From contig MNYZ01000018.1 of assembly GCA_001873365.1 (NCBI GenBank), forward strand, positions 1 through 64,000: a stretch of DNA of 64,000 nucleotides. Reading direction: 5' to 3'. How positions within the stretch are numbered: position 1 is the first letter of the stretch; each line of letters opens with the position of its first letter. The notes under the pieces are model-generated. The model did not search any database. It had not been told where the DNA came from and worked only from the letters and a program-made list of their open reading frames with translations. Shown here piece after piece: positions 8,520-17,103 of the stretch. This stretch comes from Oscillatoriales cyanobacterium CG2_30_40_61 (GTDB taxonomy: Bacteria; Cyanobacteriota; Cyanobacteriia; Cyanobacteriales; Microcoleaceae). Position numbers and translations under genes: made by a program.

Positions 8520-9324
8520 ATGAAAATTATTAACTTTTGTCAACCCGCTATTGCTCTAATTAATAAACTCAAATATCCTCAGAAATTTATTTTAATTAGT
8601 TTTATTTTTATTATTCCTTTAAGTTTGATGATGTATCTTCTAATTTCAGAAGTCCAGAGTCGGATTGATTTTGCAGTCCATGAAAAGTTAGGAAATACCT
8701 ATCTCCGTCCTTTACGACAAATTTATCCCCAGGTTTATCAAGCTCAATTGTTAATGGCTAATCCTAATTTTAGTCCTGAAGATCAAACTCAGTTAGAAAA
8801 AATTAAAGTAGAGATTCAGAAGCAGATTAACATTTTAGATGAAATCGATCAAAAAAAATGTTCAACGGATGAAATCCGATAAAAATTTGACCTTTTCTTT
8901 AATTGATTATTATAACGGATTTTTAAGTATTTGTGGTCAACATGAGGAACTAATTTTGGTGCGATCGCAATTAGAATGTGATCCCAAATCCGATCCAGAA
9001 TGTTTTCCTTTTGTAGAAACGATTGATACAATCGATTTAGGATTTCCCATTGGTTTAGAAGCGGATATTACGGATTTTATAGGTTCTATTAATATTAAAT
9101 TAAATGCTGGAGATGGTGCTGTTTTATATACCGATGGGATTACGGAAGCCGAAAATAATCAAGGTCAATTTTATTCTTTAAAAAGACTCTGTGAAATTGT
9201 CAAAAAACATTGGCATTTAACCGCAGCAGAAATTAGGAAAGCGGTGATTGATGATGTGCGATCGCATATTGGTAAACATAAGGTTTATGATGATATTACT
9301 TTAATTGTTTTAAAACAAAGATAA
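8520..9324 (+). pseudogene. Membrane-anchored SpoIIE/PP2C-type phosphatase, internally deleted
   Basis: Two parts of one gene survive in different frames. The 5' part (8520-8882) encodes about 110 plausible residues: a cytoplasmic start, one transmembrane segment (FILISFIFIIPLSLMMYLLI) and the start of an extracytoplasmic region. The 3' part, from about 8884 to 9324, encodes the C-terminal end of a SpoIIE/RsbU-type serine phosphatase, with LTFSLIDYYNGFLSICGQHEE, GDGAVLYTDGITEAEN and VYDDITLIVLKQR. The middle (remaining sensor, HAMP and the metal-binding first half of the phosphatase) is missing, and the frame shifts at the junction near 8840-8884. An active enzyme is not possible. Confidence 0.8.
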
Positions 9325-9464
9325 GTCAGATCATGTCTTGATCCTTGAAAATCTAATAAAATTTTATTTGTGCATTTTTTAGTTGAGGTTTTAAAATGAT
9401 AAAATAAGAATTACTAGATATTAGAGGTTATAATTCAAAAAGCGATTAAAAAATACCTTAGACA

Positions 9465-9674
9465 ATGAAAATTAATCTTAACAACGACCAACAAATTATA
9501 GAAGAAGTATTTAATATTTTAATTGAAAATTTAGATACTTCTAAAATTAGCCGTTTTTGGACAATCTGTAACTTAGGAAGTGGCGACTATTCCCAACTTA
9601 AAGATAAATTATTTGCCAGAGAAACTGTTGATAGTCTTTATGAAAAAATCCAAGCCCAAGAAAATGATAATTAA
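9465..9674 (+). CDS. Small acidic protein of unknown function
   Basis: A 69-residue protein. The N-terminal half is an amphipathic helix (QQIIEEVFNILIENLDTSKISRFW as a landmark around residues 9-32). It is followed by a conserved-looking motif, NLGSGDYSQLKDKLFARETVDSLYEKI. Similar short proteins occur in many cyanobacteria and some sit beside toxin-like genes, so an antitoxin or adaptor role is possible. No partner gene is seen here. The neighbours are the phosphatase pseudogene and a convergent tRNA nucleotidyltransferase gene. Confidence 0.65.
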   Translation: MKINLNNDQQIIEEVFNILIENLDTSKISRFWTICNLGSGDYSQLKDKLFARETVDSLYEKIQAQENDN

Positions 9675-9712
9675 ACCGCAATTATTTTTTTTAGTTTAGT
9701 TATATGAAGTTT

Positions 9713-12466
9713 TTATTGTAACGGATAATTCCGTTGTAAAAAGGCTTCCGCAGAAGGGCGATCGCCAATTTCTCCATCTAAGGTAACTGTTAATAAATCA
9801 TCCAAAATTTGCTTAAATTGATGACTAGGTTTATATCCCATGGCTTTTAAATCATTACCATTTAAGGGGGGTTTAACCTCTCGCCATTGGGTTAAATATT
9901 GCCAAATTCGCTTTCTAACTGGTCGAGGAGATTGCACTGCGATCAAAATTAACATCGATAAACTATAGGGTTTAAATAACCAGAAAAACTGACTATTTTT
10001 TTCGAGTTCAGAGATAGTTTGAATGATCTGATTTTGGGCTAATTCTAAACTTTTTAACCGTTCAATAGTTCCCACCTGTAGCTGAAGATTCTGGGCTACT
10101 TTTTCCCGATATTCTGGGGATAAATAGGCTATTAATACCTCCAAACGCACTTCCCAATGGTTTAAATTTTTTTCTGAATCAAAGCGTTGTAAACAACGAT
10201 CAACAGACCGTACTTGTCGCCATAACTGCGGACTTAATTCTAAAGTTGGATGAATACATCGTAACGCTTTTAACTCCCCTAAAAGTTGTAACGAGCGTTT
10301 CCAATCGGCAGATTGAAAAATATATCTTAACTCACTTTTTAACCGGGTTTCTAAAGCGGGAACTCGACGATTTTGGTCAAAGGATTTATTACTTTCTTCC
10401 CGTTGTTTTTCATAAATTCCACTACTAATCGCATAACTAATATAGTCTTTTGTTTGAGCTTCAATTTCAAATCCTAACCGCACCGAGAACCGCACCGCCC
10501 GATAAATTCGAGTCGGATCTTCAATAAAACTATTGGCGTGTAAAATCCGAATTTTTCCAGATTCTAAATCCGATACTCCCCCAAAAAAGTCTAATAATTC
10601 CCCCACCTTGGGAGCAGTTAACCGTAATGCTAAGGCATTAATTGTAAAATCCCGTCTATATAAATCCTGACGAATGGAGCTTGCTTCTACTTGAGGATTT
10701 GCCGCCGGGTAGGGATAAAATTCCGTTCTGGCGGTGGCAATATCAATCCAAAGAGAATCTAAAATTGGGTCATTATGCCATAATAAAGCGGCGGTTTGAA
10801 ATTGTCCATGAATATCTAATCTTGCTGCGGGATAATGTTTTTGTAAATCCTGGGCTAATTCCACCGCCGGGGAAACAGATGATCCAAGATCTGGGTTAAA
10901 ATTAGCATTTTTATAACAGCCATCCACCACAATATCAATATCATTTAGTAATACCGTCGTTTCCGATTCTGCTAACAATAAATCCCGTACCGCACCCCCG
11001 ACTAAATAAACCTGCCATCCGCGTTTTTCTGCTAAAAATGATAGGCGGTTTAGTAATGTTAATAAAGGTGTGGCTAATTTTTCTGCTAAGAGTTCCTCCA
11101 GGCTGGTACAAGTCAACCCCGGAATACAGCCTTTAAAAATTGATTTTTGAGGCCGTTGTTGTTGATGAAGTAACCTTAAAACATCGGTTCGGGTAACAAT
11201 TCCGACTAAATTTTTGTCTTGTAAAACGGGTAATCTACCAATATCATAAGTCACCATTAAGGCTTCAATTTCGGGTAAAGTTGTTTCGGGAGTAATGGTT
11301 TTTAATTGCGGTGTCATATAGCCTTTCACCGGGGCATGACTAAAGCCATGATGCAGGGCAATATCTAAGTCGCGACGGGAAATAATTCCTACTAATTGAT
11401 CCTGTTCATCTACCACCGAAAGACCGGAATGATCATAACGTAATAAAATCCGATGGGCTTCTTCTACGGAGGTATCGGGGCGAATAGTTCTCACCGGAGA
11501 AGACATTAATTCCTGCGCCGTTGGTGGGTGGGGAATTTGTGCTTTTAATTGTTCAACTAATTGCCCTAAAATTTCAGTAAAATTGCCTTCTTTTAAAACC
11601 ACGGAAGCCGCCCGGGTATGACCGCCACCACCATAGGGTTTAAACAATTGATTTAAGTTGGTTTTTTCAATCCGAGATCGTCCAATAATACTTAACCGAT
11701 CTCCTTCCTCCTTACCATATTGATTAGCTAATAGTAAGGCATCACTTTCAGTTAAATCAATTAATTCCGATGCCAAAGTTGATAACCCCGGCACATATTC
11801 ATCGGTTTTAAATAATATCCAAGCGACGGTATAACCTCTAATTGTTGATTTTTGTAGCTGTTCTAAAGCTAAACTTAATAACTCTTGTAATTTTTGGGGT
11901 AAACCGGGTTCTACATATTCGGCAATCACGGGTAAATTAGCGCCTTGTTCCATTAACCAAGCTAATGCTATGGCATCTCTGGTGGTGGAATGGGGAAAGG
12001 TTAAGGAACCCGTATCTAAGTGAATTCCTAATGCCATTACCGTCGCTTCTGCGGTGGTTAAAACCGGTTTTTGAGGTTGATTTCTTAACAGTTCTACAAT
12101 TAATGTAGTAGTCGCTCCCACTTCTTCAATATAGGTTTCTGTGGCGGGAATATCAGATATGATATCTGGATGATGATCGTATATTCTAATGGCGGATAAA
12201 TTGGCTAACTTCAACCATTCGGCACTTTTTCCTAAGCGATCGCAATTTTGGGTGTCTACCACACTAATTGCATGAATTTTATTAGGATTCACAGAGCGCC
12301 GTTCAATTAAAGCAAATTCATCTCGATATAATGCTAAAAAATCCCTCACCGCCGGATGACTTCCCCCCGCCAAAACAATCCGACTTCCTGGGTAAATTCG
12401 AGTTAATCCCACCGCCGCCCCCAGGGCATCAAAATCAACGGTTGTATGGCATAAAATTAGGTGCAT
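9713..12466 (-). CDS. DHH phosphoesterase-CBS-tRNA nucleotidyltransferase fusion
   Basis: A 917-residue multidomain protein. Residues 1 to about 310 form a DHH/DHHA1 phosphoesterase-like module, with DFDALGAAV, DTQNCDRLG, YDHHPD and the DHHA1 motif GGGGHTRAAS. Two CBS domains follow at about 315-435 (LMSSPVRTIRPD and GYMTPQLKTITPE). The rest is a class II poly(A) polymerase/CCA-adding head with LVGGAVRDLLL and the metal-binding pair in DIDIVVDG, then RRDFTINALAL. Proteins of this layout in cyanobacteria act on tRNA 3' ends. In organisms with split CC- and A-adding enzymes they supply one of the two steps, and which one is not readable here. It is encoded just downstream of rsmB on the same strand. 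Confidence 0.88.
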   Translation of the reverse strand: MHLILCHTTVDFDALGAAVGLTRIYPGSRIVLAGGSHPAVRDFLALYRDEFALIERRSVNPNKIHAISVVDTQNCDRLGKSAEWLKLANLSAIRIYDHHPDIISDIPATETYIEEVGATTTLIVELLRNQPQKPVLTTAEATVMALGIHLDTGSLTFPHSTTRDAIALAWLMEQGANLPVIAEYVEPGLPQKLQELLSLALEQLQKSTIRGYTVAWILFKTDEYVPGLSTLASELIDLTESDALLLANQYGKEEGDRLSIIGRSRIEKTNLNQLFKPYGGGGHTRAASVVLKEGNFTEILGQLVEQLKAQIPHPPTAQELMSSPVRTIRPDTSVEEAHRILLRYDHSGLSVVDEQDQLVGIISRRDLDIALHHGFSHAPVKGYMTPQLKTITPETTLPEIEALMVTYDIGRLPVLQDKNLVGIVTRTDVLRLLHQQQRPQKSIFKGCIPGLTCTSLEELLAEKLATPLLTLLNRLSFLAEKRGWQVYLVGGAVRDLLLAESETTVLLNDIDIVVDGCYKNANFNPDLGSSVSPAVELAQDLQKHYPAARLDIHGQFQTAALLWHNDPILDSLWIDIATARTEFYPYPAANPQVEASSIRQDLYRRDFTINALALRLTAPKVGELLDFFGGVSDLESGKIRILHANSFIEDPTRIYRAVRFSVRLGFEIEAQTKDYISYAISSGIYEKQREESNKSFDQNRRVPALETRLKSELRYIFQSADWKRSLQLLGELKALRCIHPTLELSPQLWRQVRSVDRCLQRFDSEKNLNHWEVRLEVLIAYLSPEYREKVAQNLQLQVGTIERLKSLELAQNQIIQTISELEKNSQFFWLFKPYSLSMLILIAVQSPRPVRKRIWQYLTQWREVKPPLNGNDLKAMGYKPSHQFKQILDDLLTVTLDGEIGDRPSAEAFLQRNYPLQ

Positions 12467-12486
12467 AAAGTCAATAATAATTAAGT

Positions 12487-13857
12487 TTAATTTTTAATTA
12501 ATTTTACCATAAAAAATCCATCCATATTCTGTCTATGGGGCCAAATTTTAATCCAGCCTTGGGGTTCGGGAGTTAAACCAAAACTTTCCGGTGGAGTTTG
12601 AATTTTCCAGTTAGAATGTTGACTTAAAAATTTTTGAATTATGGTTTCATTTTCTTGGGGATGGAGAGTACAGGTGGCATAGACTAAACAGCCGCCAGGT
12701 TTGACCCAATTTTGAGTTGTTTCTAAGAGTTCTGCCTGCAATTTAGACAGGTCTTGGATATTTTTAGGATCATGTCGCCATCGTCCATCCGCCCGTCGAT
12801 GTAAGGTTCCTAAACCGGAACAGGGGGCATCTAATAATAGCCGATCTGCTATCTCGAAATATCCCTCTAATTTGCGAATATCACCGAATTGAGTCTGAAT
12901 AGAATTGAGTTTTAATCTGGTTAAATTATGCTTAATTTTTTTAACTCTGGATTTAATAGAATCAAAGGCTAAAACTTGACCTTGATCTTGGATTAATTCG
13001 GCAATATGGGTGGTTTTTCCTCCGGGGGCGGCACAGGTATCAATAATAGTTTCTCCGGGTTGGGGATCTAATAAATAGCTAACCCATTGCGCACTACTAT
13101 CTTGAATTGACCACCAACCTTGATCATAACCGGGTAAATCTTTAATTGCTCCGATACTTCCGGTTAATCTTAATCCTAGGGGTAGACCGGAAATTCTATC
13201 AACAGAAATTCCCCTAGATTGAAATTCTGATTCTACGGTTTCTAAGGTAGTTTGCAGGGGATTAATTCTTAAATCAATGGCGGGAGATTGATTAAACCAA
13301 GTACAAAGCTGTTCGGTTTCTACCAATCCTAAAGTATCTAACCAAAATTGAATTAACCAGTCAGGAAAACTATAGATAATTCCTAATTTTTCTCTGGGAT
13401 TTTGGGGTAATTTAAAGGGCTTAAAAACAGAGTTAAAAGAATTAGTAGTTTCTCTTGTACATTTTTCAGATTCTCGAATATAATGTCTCAATATCCCATT
13501 GACAAAACCGCTAAAATGGGTTATTCCATTCTGTTTAACTAATTCAACACTCGTATCGACCGCGGCCGAATTGGGAACTTGATTTAGATAGCAAATTTGA
13601 TAAAAACCGAGATGTAGTATAGTACGAATATCCGGGTGCTGTTGATGGGATTTTTTCGGGGCCAAGTAATCAATTAAACTATCAAGTGATCGCCGTCTAC
13701 GCACACAACCATAGACTAATTCTGTAGTTAAGCGTCGGTTAATATCAGATAGCTCAGATTCACGAAGCCATTGATCTAAAACCACATCTGCGAGTGCCCC
13801 CCGTCGGTTAATGTCTCGGAGTGCTAAAAATGCAACTTGGCGTGGATTATTATTCAC
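12487..13857 (-). CDS. rsmB: 16S rRNA (cytosine-5) methyltransferase RsmB
   Basis: About 456 residues. The N-terminal 130 or so residues resemble NusB (RQVAFLALRDINRRGALADVVLDQ). A Rossmann methyltransferase domain follows, with the SAM-binding DTCAAPGGKTTHIAEL. The two cysteines of RNA m5C methyltransferases lie in DAPCSGLG and YATCTLHPQENE. The predicted product is m5C967 in 16S rRNA. No ATG is available. The frame opens at TTG (13875), but I prefer the GTG at 13857 because it gives the usual short lead before PRQVAF. The gap to the downstream nucleotidyltransferase gene is only 20 bp, so the two are probably cotranscribed. Confidence 0.9.
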   Translation of the reverse strand: MNNNPRQVAFLALRDINRRGALADVVLDQWLRESELSDINRRLTTELVYGCVRRRRSLDSLIDYLAPKKSHQQHPDIRTILHLGFYQICYLNQVPNSAAVDTSVELVKQNGITHFSGFVNGILRHYIRESEKCTRETTNSFNSVFKPFKLPQNPREKLGIIYSFPDWLIQFWLDTLGLVETEQLCTWFNQSPAIDLRINPLQTTLETVESEFQSRGISVDRISGLPLGLRLTGSIGAIKDLPGYDQGWWSIQDSSAQWVSYLLDPQPGETIIDTCAAPGGKTTHIAELIQDQGQVLAFDSIKSRVKKIKHNLTRLKLNSIQTQFGDIRKLEGYFEIADRLLLDAPCSGLGTLHRRADGRWRHDPKNIQDLSKLQAELLETTQNWVKPGGCLVYATCTLHPQENETIIQKFLSQHSNWKIQTPPESFGLTPEPQGWIKIWPHRQNMDGFFMVKLIKN

Positions 13858-13946
13858 AGTTATTATAAAATTCAATTCTAGGTAATTGGAAAATAATTGA
13901 TCCTCGTAAGATTGTATGAATCTCCTTCAGGAAACCCAAGTAACCC

Positions 13947-15275
13947 ATGACTACAACTGAATCAAGACTATCAGAATTTGGGGCATTTATTCAAACAAAA
14001 TTGAAGATATTTTCTTCTGGTTTTGTTTTATCTCAGGCTCCAACTTATGATAGTTGGCGAAAGCATTTCATTCAAAAACGCTTAAATTTAGGGTTTGTCC
14101 TAGCCCTGCTTTCCTATTTTACCTTTAGTGTTTCAGAAATTAACAATTTTTTCTTTCATCCTGAGCATTTTCAACCCTCTTGGTTAGGGACACAAATTGT
14201 CGTCGAGGGCGGTTTAATCATCGGTTTATTGATTCTGAGAACTCCCCTGGGTCATCAACATTCAGCCTCAATGTTTCTGCTATTTTCTTGGTTAGTTACA
14301 ATTACCCCCCAAATTCGAGAAACCTTAAATGGAGTCGCCCGGGCTTCGATTATTGAATGGCCCCTAATGTTTTTTTCCCAAGCCACCTTAATTCCAGTAT
14401 ATTGGCCGCTGCATTTAATATCTCAATTAGGGGTATTTGTTTATTATCATGGTAGTCAAATTTTACTGAATCTAAAAGTTGAGCTTCCCGCCGATTGGAT
14501 GACGGCTGATTTCCTGTTTCTGTATCTATTTTGGATTTGTTTAATTTGTAATCTTTCGGTGTATTTATATGATCGTTTAGCCCGATCAGAATTTAACTCT
14601 CGTCAAGCCTTAGAGAAAGCCTATATCCAAGTCAAAGAAGAACAGGAACGCTCAGAAAGTTTGCTCTTAAATATTCTACCCCATTCCATTGCCCAACGGT
14701 TAAAACTGCAACCCACTACCATTGCCGATAGTTTCACCGATGCTGGGGTTTTATTTGCTGATATTGTTGGTTTTACCGAACTTTCAGGACGTTTTGAACC
14801 CCCTGAATTAGTTGATTTACTGAATCAAATCTTTTCTAAATTTGATCATTTAGCCGAACTCCATGGGTTAGAAAAGATTAAAACCATCGGTGATGCTTAC
14901 ATGGTGGTTTCGGGTTTACCTTTTCCCCAGGATGATTATGCAGAAGCGATCGCCAATATGGCATTAGATATGCAAAAAACCTTGAGAGAATTCAATCTAA
15001 AAACAGAACAAAATTTTCATATTAGAATTGGAATTGCTACGGGCCCGGTAGTAGCCGGAGTGATTGGAATTAAGAAATTTATTTATGATTTATGGGGAGA
15101 TACGGTTAATATTGCAAGCCGCATGGAGTCCCATGGTATTGCTGATGAAATTCAAGTCACAGAAACTACCTATTTAGTGTTAAAACAAAACTATCGATTT
15201 GAAAAGCGAGGAATCATTGAGGTCAAAGGTAAAGGAGAAATGACCACCTACTTATTAAAAGGAAAACAAACTTAG
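13947..15275 (+). CDS. Membrane-bound class III adenylate cyclase
   Basis: A 442-residue protein with about five or six hydrophobic segments between residues 48 and 208, a short coiled linker (about 215-245) and a C-terminal class III cyclase domain. Catalytic residues are all visible. The metal ligands are D272 (LFADIVGFTELS) and D316 (IKTIGDAYM). The adenine-selecting pair is K312 and D381 (IYDLWGDTVN). The transition-state residues are N388 and R392. It should therefore make cAMP from ATP at the membrane. It is transcribed divergently from rsmB. A MITE begins 15 bp beyond the stop codon. Confidence 0.93.
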   Translation: MTTTESRLSEFGAFIQTKLKIFSSGFVLSQAPTYDSWRKHFIQKRLNLGFVLALLSYFTFSVSEINNFFFHPEHFQPSWLGTQIVVEGGLIIGLLILRTPLGHQHSASMFLLFSWLVTITPQIRETLNGVARASIIEWPLMFFSQATLIPVYWPLHLISQLGVFVYYHGSQILLNLKVELPADWMTADFLFLYLFWICLICNLSVYLYDRLARSEFNSRQALEKAYIQVKEEQERSESLLLNILPHSIAQRLKLQPTTIADSFTDAGVLFADIVGFTELSGRFEPPELVDLLNQIFSKFDHLAELHGLEKIKTIGDAYMVVSGLPFPQDDYAEAIANMALDMQKTLREFNLKTEQNFHIRIGIATGPVVAGVIGIKKFIYDLWGDTVNIASRMESHGIADEIQVTETTYLVLKQNYRFEKRGIIEVKGKGEMTTYLLKGKQT

Positions 15276-15289
15276 GTATTTATATAATC

Positions 15290-15390
15290 AGGACTTACGC
15301 ACAAGACCAAAGAAACCGGGTTTCTGGCCCTAATTTTGCGGATGAAATCGAGACTTATCGTTCAGAAACCTGGTTTGGTGCGTAAGTCCT
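15290..15390. mobile_element. MITE-like element, copy B
   Basis: A 101-bp non-coding element with perfect AGGACTTACGCAC/GTGCGTAAGTCCT termini apart from short internal differences. Its interior carries CCAAAGAAACCGGGTTTCTGG and TTTTGCGGATGAAATCGAG. The copy at 16945-17046 is nearly identical in inverted orientation. The element is too small to encode a transposase and would depend on one in trans. Confidence 0.75.
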
Positions 15391-15417
15391 GACTTAAATA
15401 AAATCAAGGGATTAAAA

Positions 15418-15969
15418 CTAAAGTAACCAAGTGCTATCAGAAAAATCCTCACCGGAAACCGGCTGAGAGGTGGAAGAATAGGGACGGCGACTCAATTGAT
15501 GAGCCTTGGGTTTTTCAATCGCTTGCGGGGGTAAAGGTTTAACTTTCGGTTCCCATGCTGTTTTCAAAGATTCATTTTCTTGTTTTAGAGTTTTTAATTC
15601 TTCAATTAATTTAGAATTTACCTCAGATAATTGTAACGATGCTGCTTGAGATTTTTGTAATTTTCCTTTTAAATCGGCTGCTTGAATTTCGGTTTTTAGC
15701 CCAGCAATAAATTTATTTTTCTCATCTAATTCAATTTGTAATTGTAAGATTTTTTCTTGAAGCGATCGCTCCTGATTTTGAACCGTTTCTAAAGCCGATT
15801 TCAACTCAACAATTTGCTCCTCTAAGTCTGATTGTATTGCCGATGTTGTGGGTAAGGTAGTTGATTCAGTCACCACCACACTTTGATCAGGTACAATTTC
15901 CACTTCGGCAGCCGTTGAACTTTTTTCCGTTTCCTGGCGTACCATATCGGAAAGACGTTTCCGCACCAT
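15418..15969 (-). CDS. Coiled-coil protein of unknown function
   Basis: About 183 residues. I start it at the ATG at 15969 (MVRKRLSDMVRQETEK), which has a strong GGAGGAAGAAT ribosome binding site. The frame upstream of that ATG runs into MITE copy C and is not native. The middle (about residues 55-135) is a long heptad-rich helix, with LEEQIVELKSALE, QEKILQLQIELDEKN and ELKTLKQENESLK. The tail is proline- and serine-rich. The basic N-terminal motif RKRLSDMVR recurs in other cyanobacterial coiled-coil proteins, but no function is known to me. It sits between two inverted MITEs together with the L,D-transpeptidase gene. Confidence 0.7.
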   Translation of the reverse strand: MVRKRLSDMVRQETEKSSTAAEVEIVPDQSVVVTESTTLPTTSAIQSDLEEQIVELKSALETVQNQERSLQEKILQLQIELDEKNKFIAGLKTEIQAADLKGKLQKSQAASLQLSEVNSKLIEELKTLKQENESLKTAWEPKVKPLPPQAIEKPKAHQLSRRPYSSTSQPVSGEDFSDSTWLL

Positions 15970-16005
15970 TATTCTTCCTCCCCTTGGGTGAGCATTAATT
16001 TCCAG

Positions 16006-16114
16006 AGGACTTACGCATGGGGCCCGAGAAACCGGGTTTTTTAGAAAATATCTGGGTAACAACGAAGTCTTTTTGTAAAAAAACCCGGTTTCTTTGGTTG
16101 GGTGCGTAAGTCCT
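16006..16114. mobile_element. MITE-like element, copy C
   Basis: A 109-bp element bounded by AGGACTTACGCA and TGCGTAAGTCCT. Its interior (GAAACCGGGTTTTTTAGA, AATATCTGGGT, CTTTGGTTGGGTGCG) matches copy A at 1066-1172. It lies in the upstream region of the coiled-coil gene, 37 bp before its start codon, and may influence that gene's promoter. Confidence 0.75.
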
Positions 16115-16245
16115 GTTCGAGAGAATAACCCTAATAAGCCTTAGCTTATCAGATCTTTCCGCCCTCACAGACAATAAAAAAAGAATCAGCAACAGATTTT
16201 AACTCTGACTGATTCGGTGAAAATCTCAATAAGATCTAAACTAGA

Positions 16246-16866
16246 TTAAGGTTCAACAATAACCGGAGTTCCGACATCAACCTGTTCAAATAAGGCAACT
16301 ACATCCTCATTTCGCATCCGGACACAGCCATGGGAAGCCGCCTGTCCGATGGAGTTGACCGTAGGAGTGCCATGGAATCCGATCGCATCTTTTCCATCTG
16401 TCCAGAAGCCAATCCAACGCAATCCCAAGGCAGTATTTGGCCCGGGGGAACGGACTTCTCCCGTCCAAGGATCTTGCCAAACCGGGTTTTCAATCTTTTG
16501 CATGACCTTAAAACTCCCAGTTGGGGTTTCCCATCCCGCTTTCCCCACCGCCACCGGATAACTGGCAACCACCTGTTCTCCTTGATACAGATAAACCCGG
16601 CGTTGACCTAAGCGTAAAATTACACGTTTGGGCTGTTCTAAAGAAGGTAAAAACAAGCCCGGGTTATCCAAAGGCGGAAAAATTGGGTTGAGGGACTGAC
16701 TCGGAATCATCGGGATAGTGCCAGAAGAAGCCGCACTCAGGGTTTCTGGGGCGGGGGCGGTTTGGGCCATCCCGGGTTGCTGTCCCCCTAAAAATAACGT
16801 GGCTGTTGCGATACCAGCGCCGATTAAATATTGAGATAAACGTTGAGCGCTGACTTTGATGGTCAT
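16246..16866 (-). CDS. L,D-transpeptidase (YkuD family), exported
   Basis: A 206-residue precursor counted from the ATG at 16866, which follows a GTGAGGAG ribosome binding site. An in-frame ATG at 16887 is less likely. Residues 1-35 form a signal peptide ending near GMAQ. The catalytic domain starts at RVILRLGQRRVYLYQGEQ and contains WIGFWTDGKDAIGFHGTP. It ends with the active-site SHGCVRM, with H179 and C181. Predicted to form 3-3 cross-links or attach proteins to peptidoglycan in the periplasm. The gene is bracketed by MITE copies C and D. Confidence 0.92.
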   Translation of the reverse strand: MTIKVSAQRLSQYLIGAGIATATLFLGGQQPGMAQTAPAPETLSAASSGTIPMIPSQSLNPIFPPLDNPGLFLPSLEQPKRVILRLGQRRVYLYQGEQVVASYPVAVGKAGWETPTGSFKVMQKIENPVWQDPWTGEVRSPGPNTALGLRWIGFWTDGKDAIGFHGTPTVNSIGQAASHGCVRMRNEDVVALFEQVDVGTPVIVEP

Positions 16867-16944
16867 ATTTGACTCCTCACTTAGCAATAATATTTAGTAT
16901 TTCTCAGAAAATACGACTGGGCAAAAATCAAACTGTTCCTTAAT

Positions 16945-17046
16945 AGGACTTACGCACCAAACCGGGTTTCTGAATGATAAGTCTCGATTTCATCCGCAAA
17001 ATCATCGGCCAGAAACCCGGTTTCTTTGGTCTTGTGCGTAAGTCCT
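16945..17046. mobile_element. MITE-like element, copy D (inverted relative to copy B)
   Basis: A 102-bp element with AGGACTTACGCAC-type ends. Read on the minus strand it is almost identical to copy B throughout, including TTTTGCGGATGAAATCGAG and GACTTATCATTCAGAAACC. Copies B and D therefore flank the 1.55-kb segment holding the coiled-coil and L,D-transpeptidase genes as inverted repeats. Confidence 0.78.
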
Positions 17047-17103
17047 GCTTAATTGAAAGGTATCATAGCAGGGCAGAAGCGAGTTACTGCCCCTAATTGT
17101 TCC

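Noticed and set aside
8839-9324. Independent 161-residue gene
   Set aside because: Its first 15 codons come from another frame of the upstream fragment; the rest is the C-terminus of a SpoIIE phosphatase, so it is part of a pseudogene.
15970-16062. Upstream extension of the coiled-coil protein
   Set aside because: It lies largely in MITE copy C and ignores the strong ribosome binding site at 15969.
16330-16611. Open frames opposite the L,D-transpeptidase
   Set aside because: They are antisense shadows of an exported enzyme with clear catalytic motifs.
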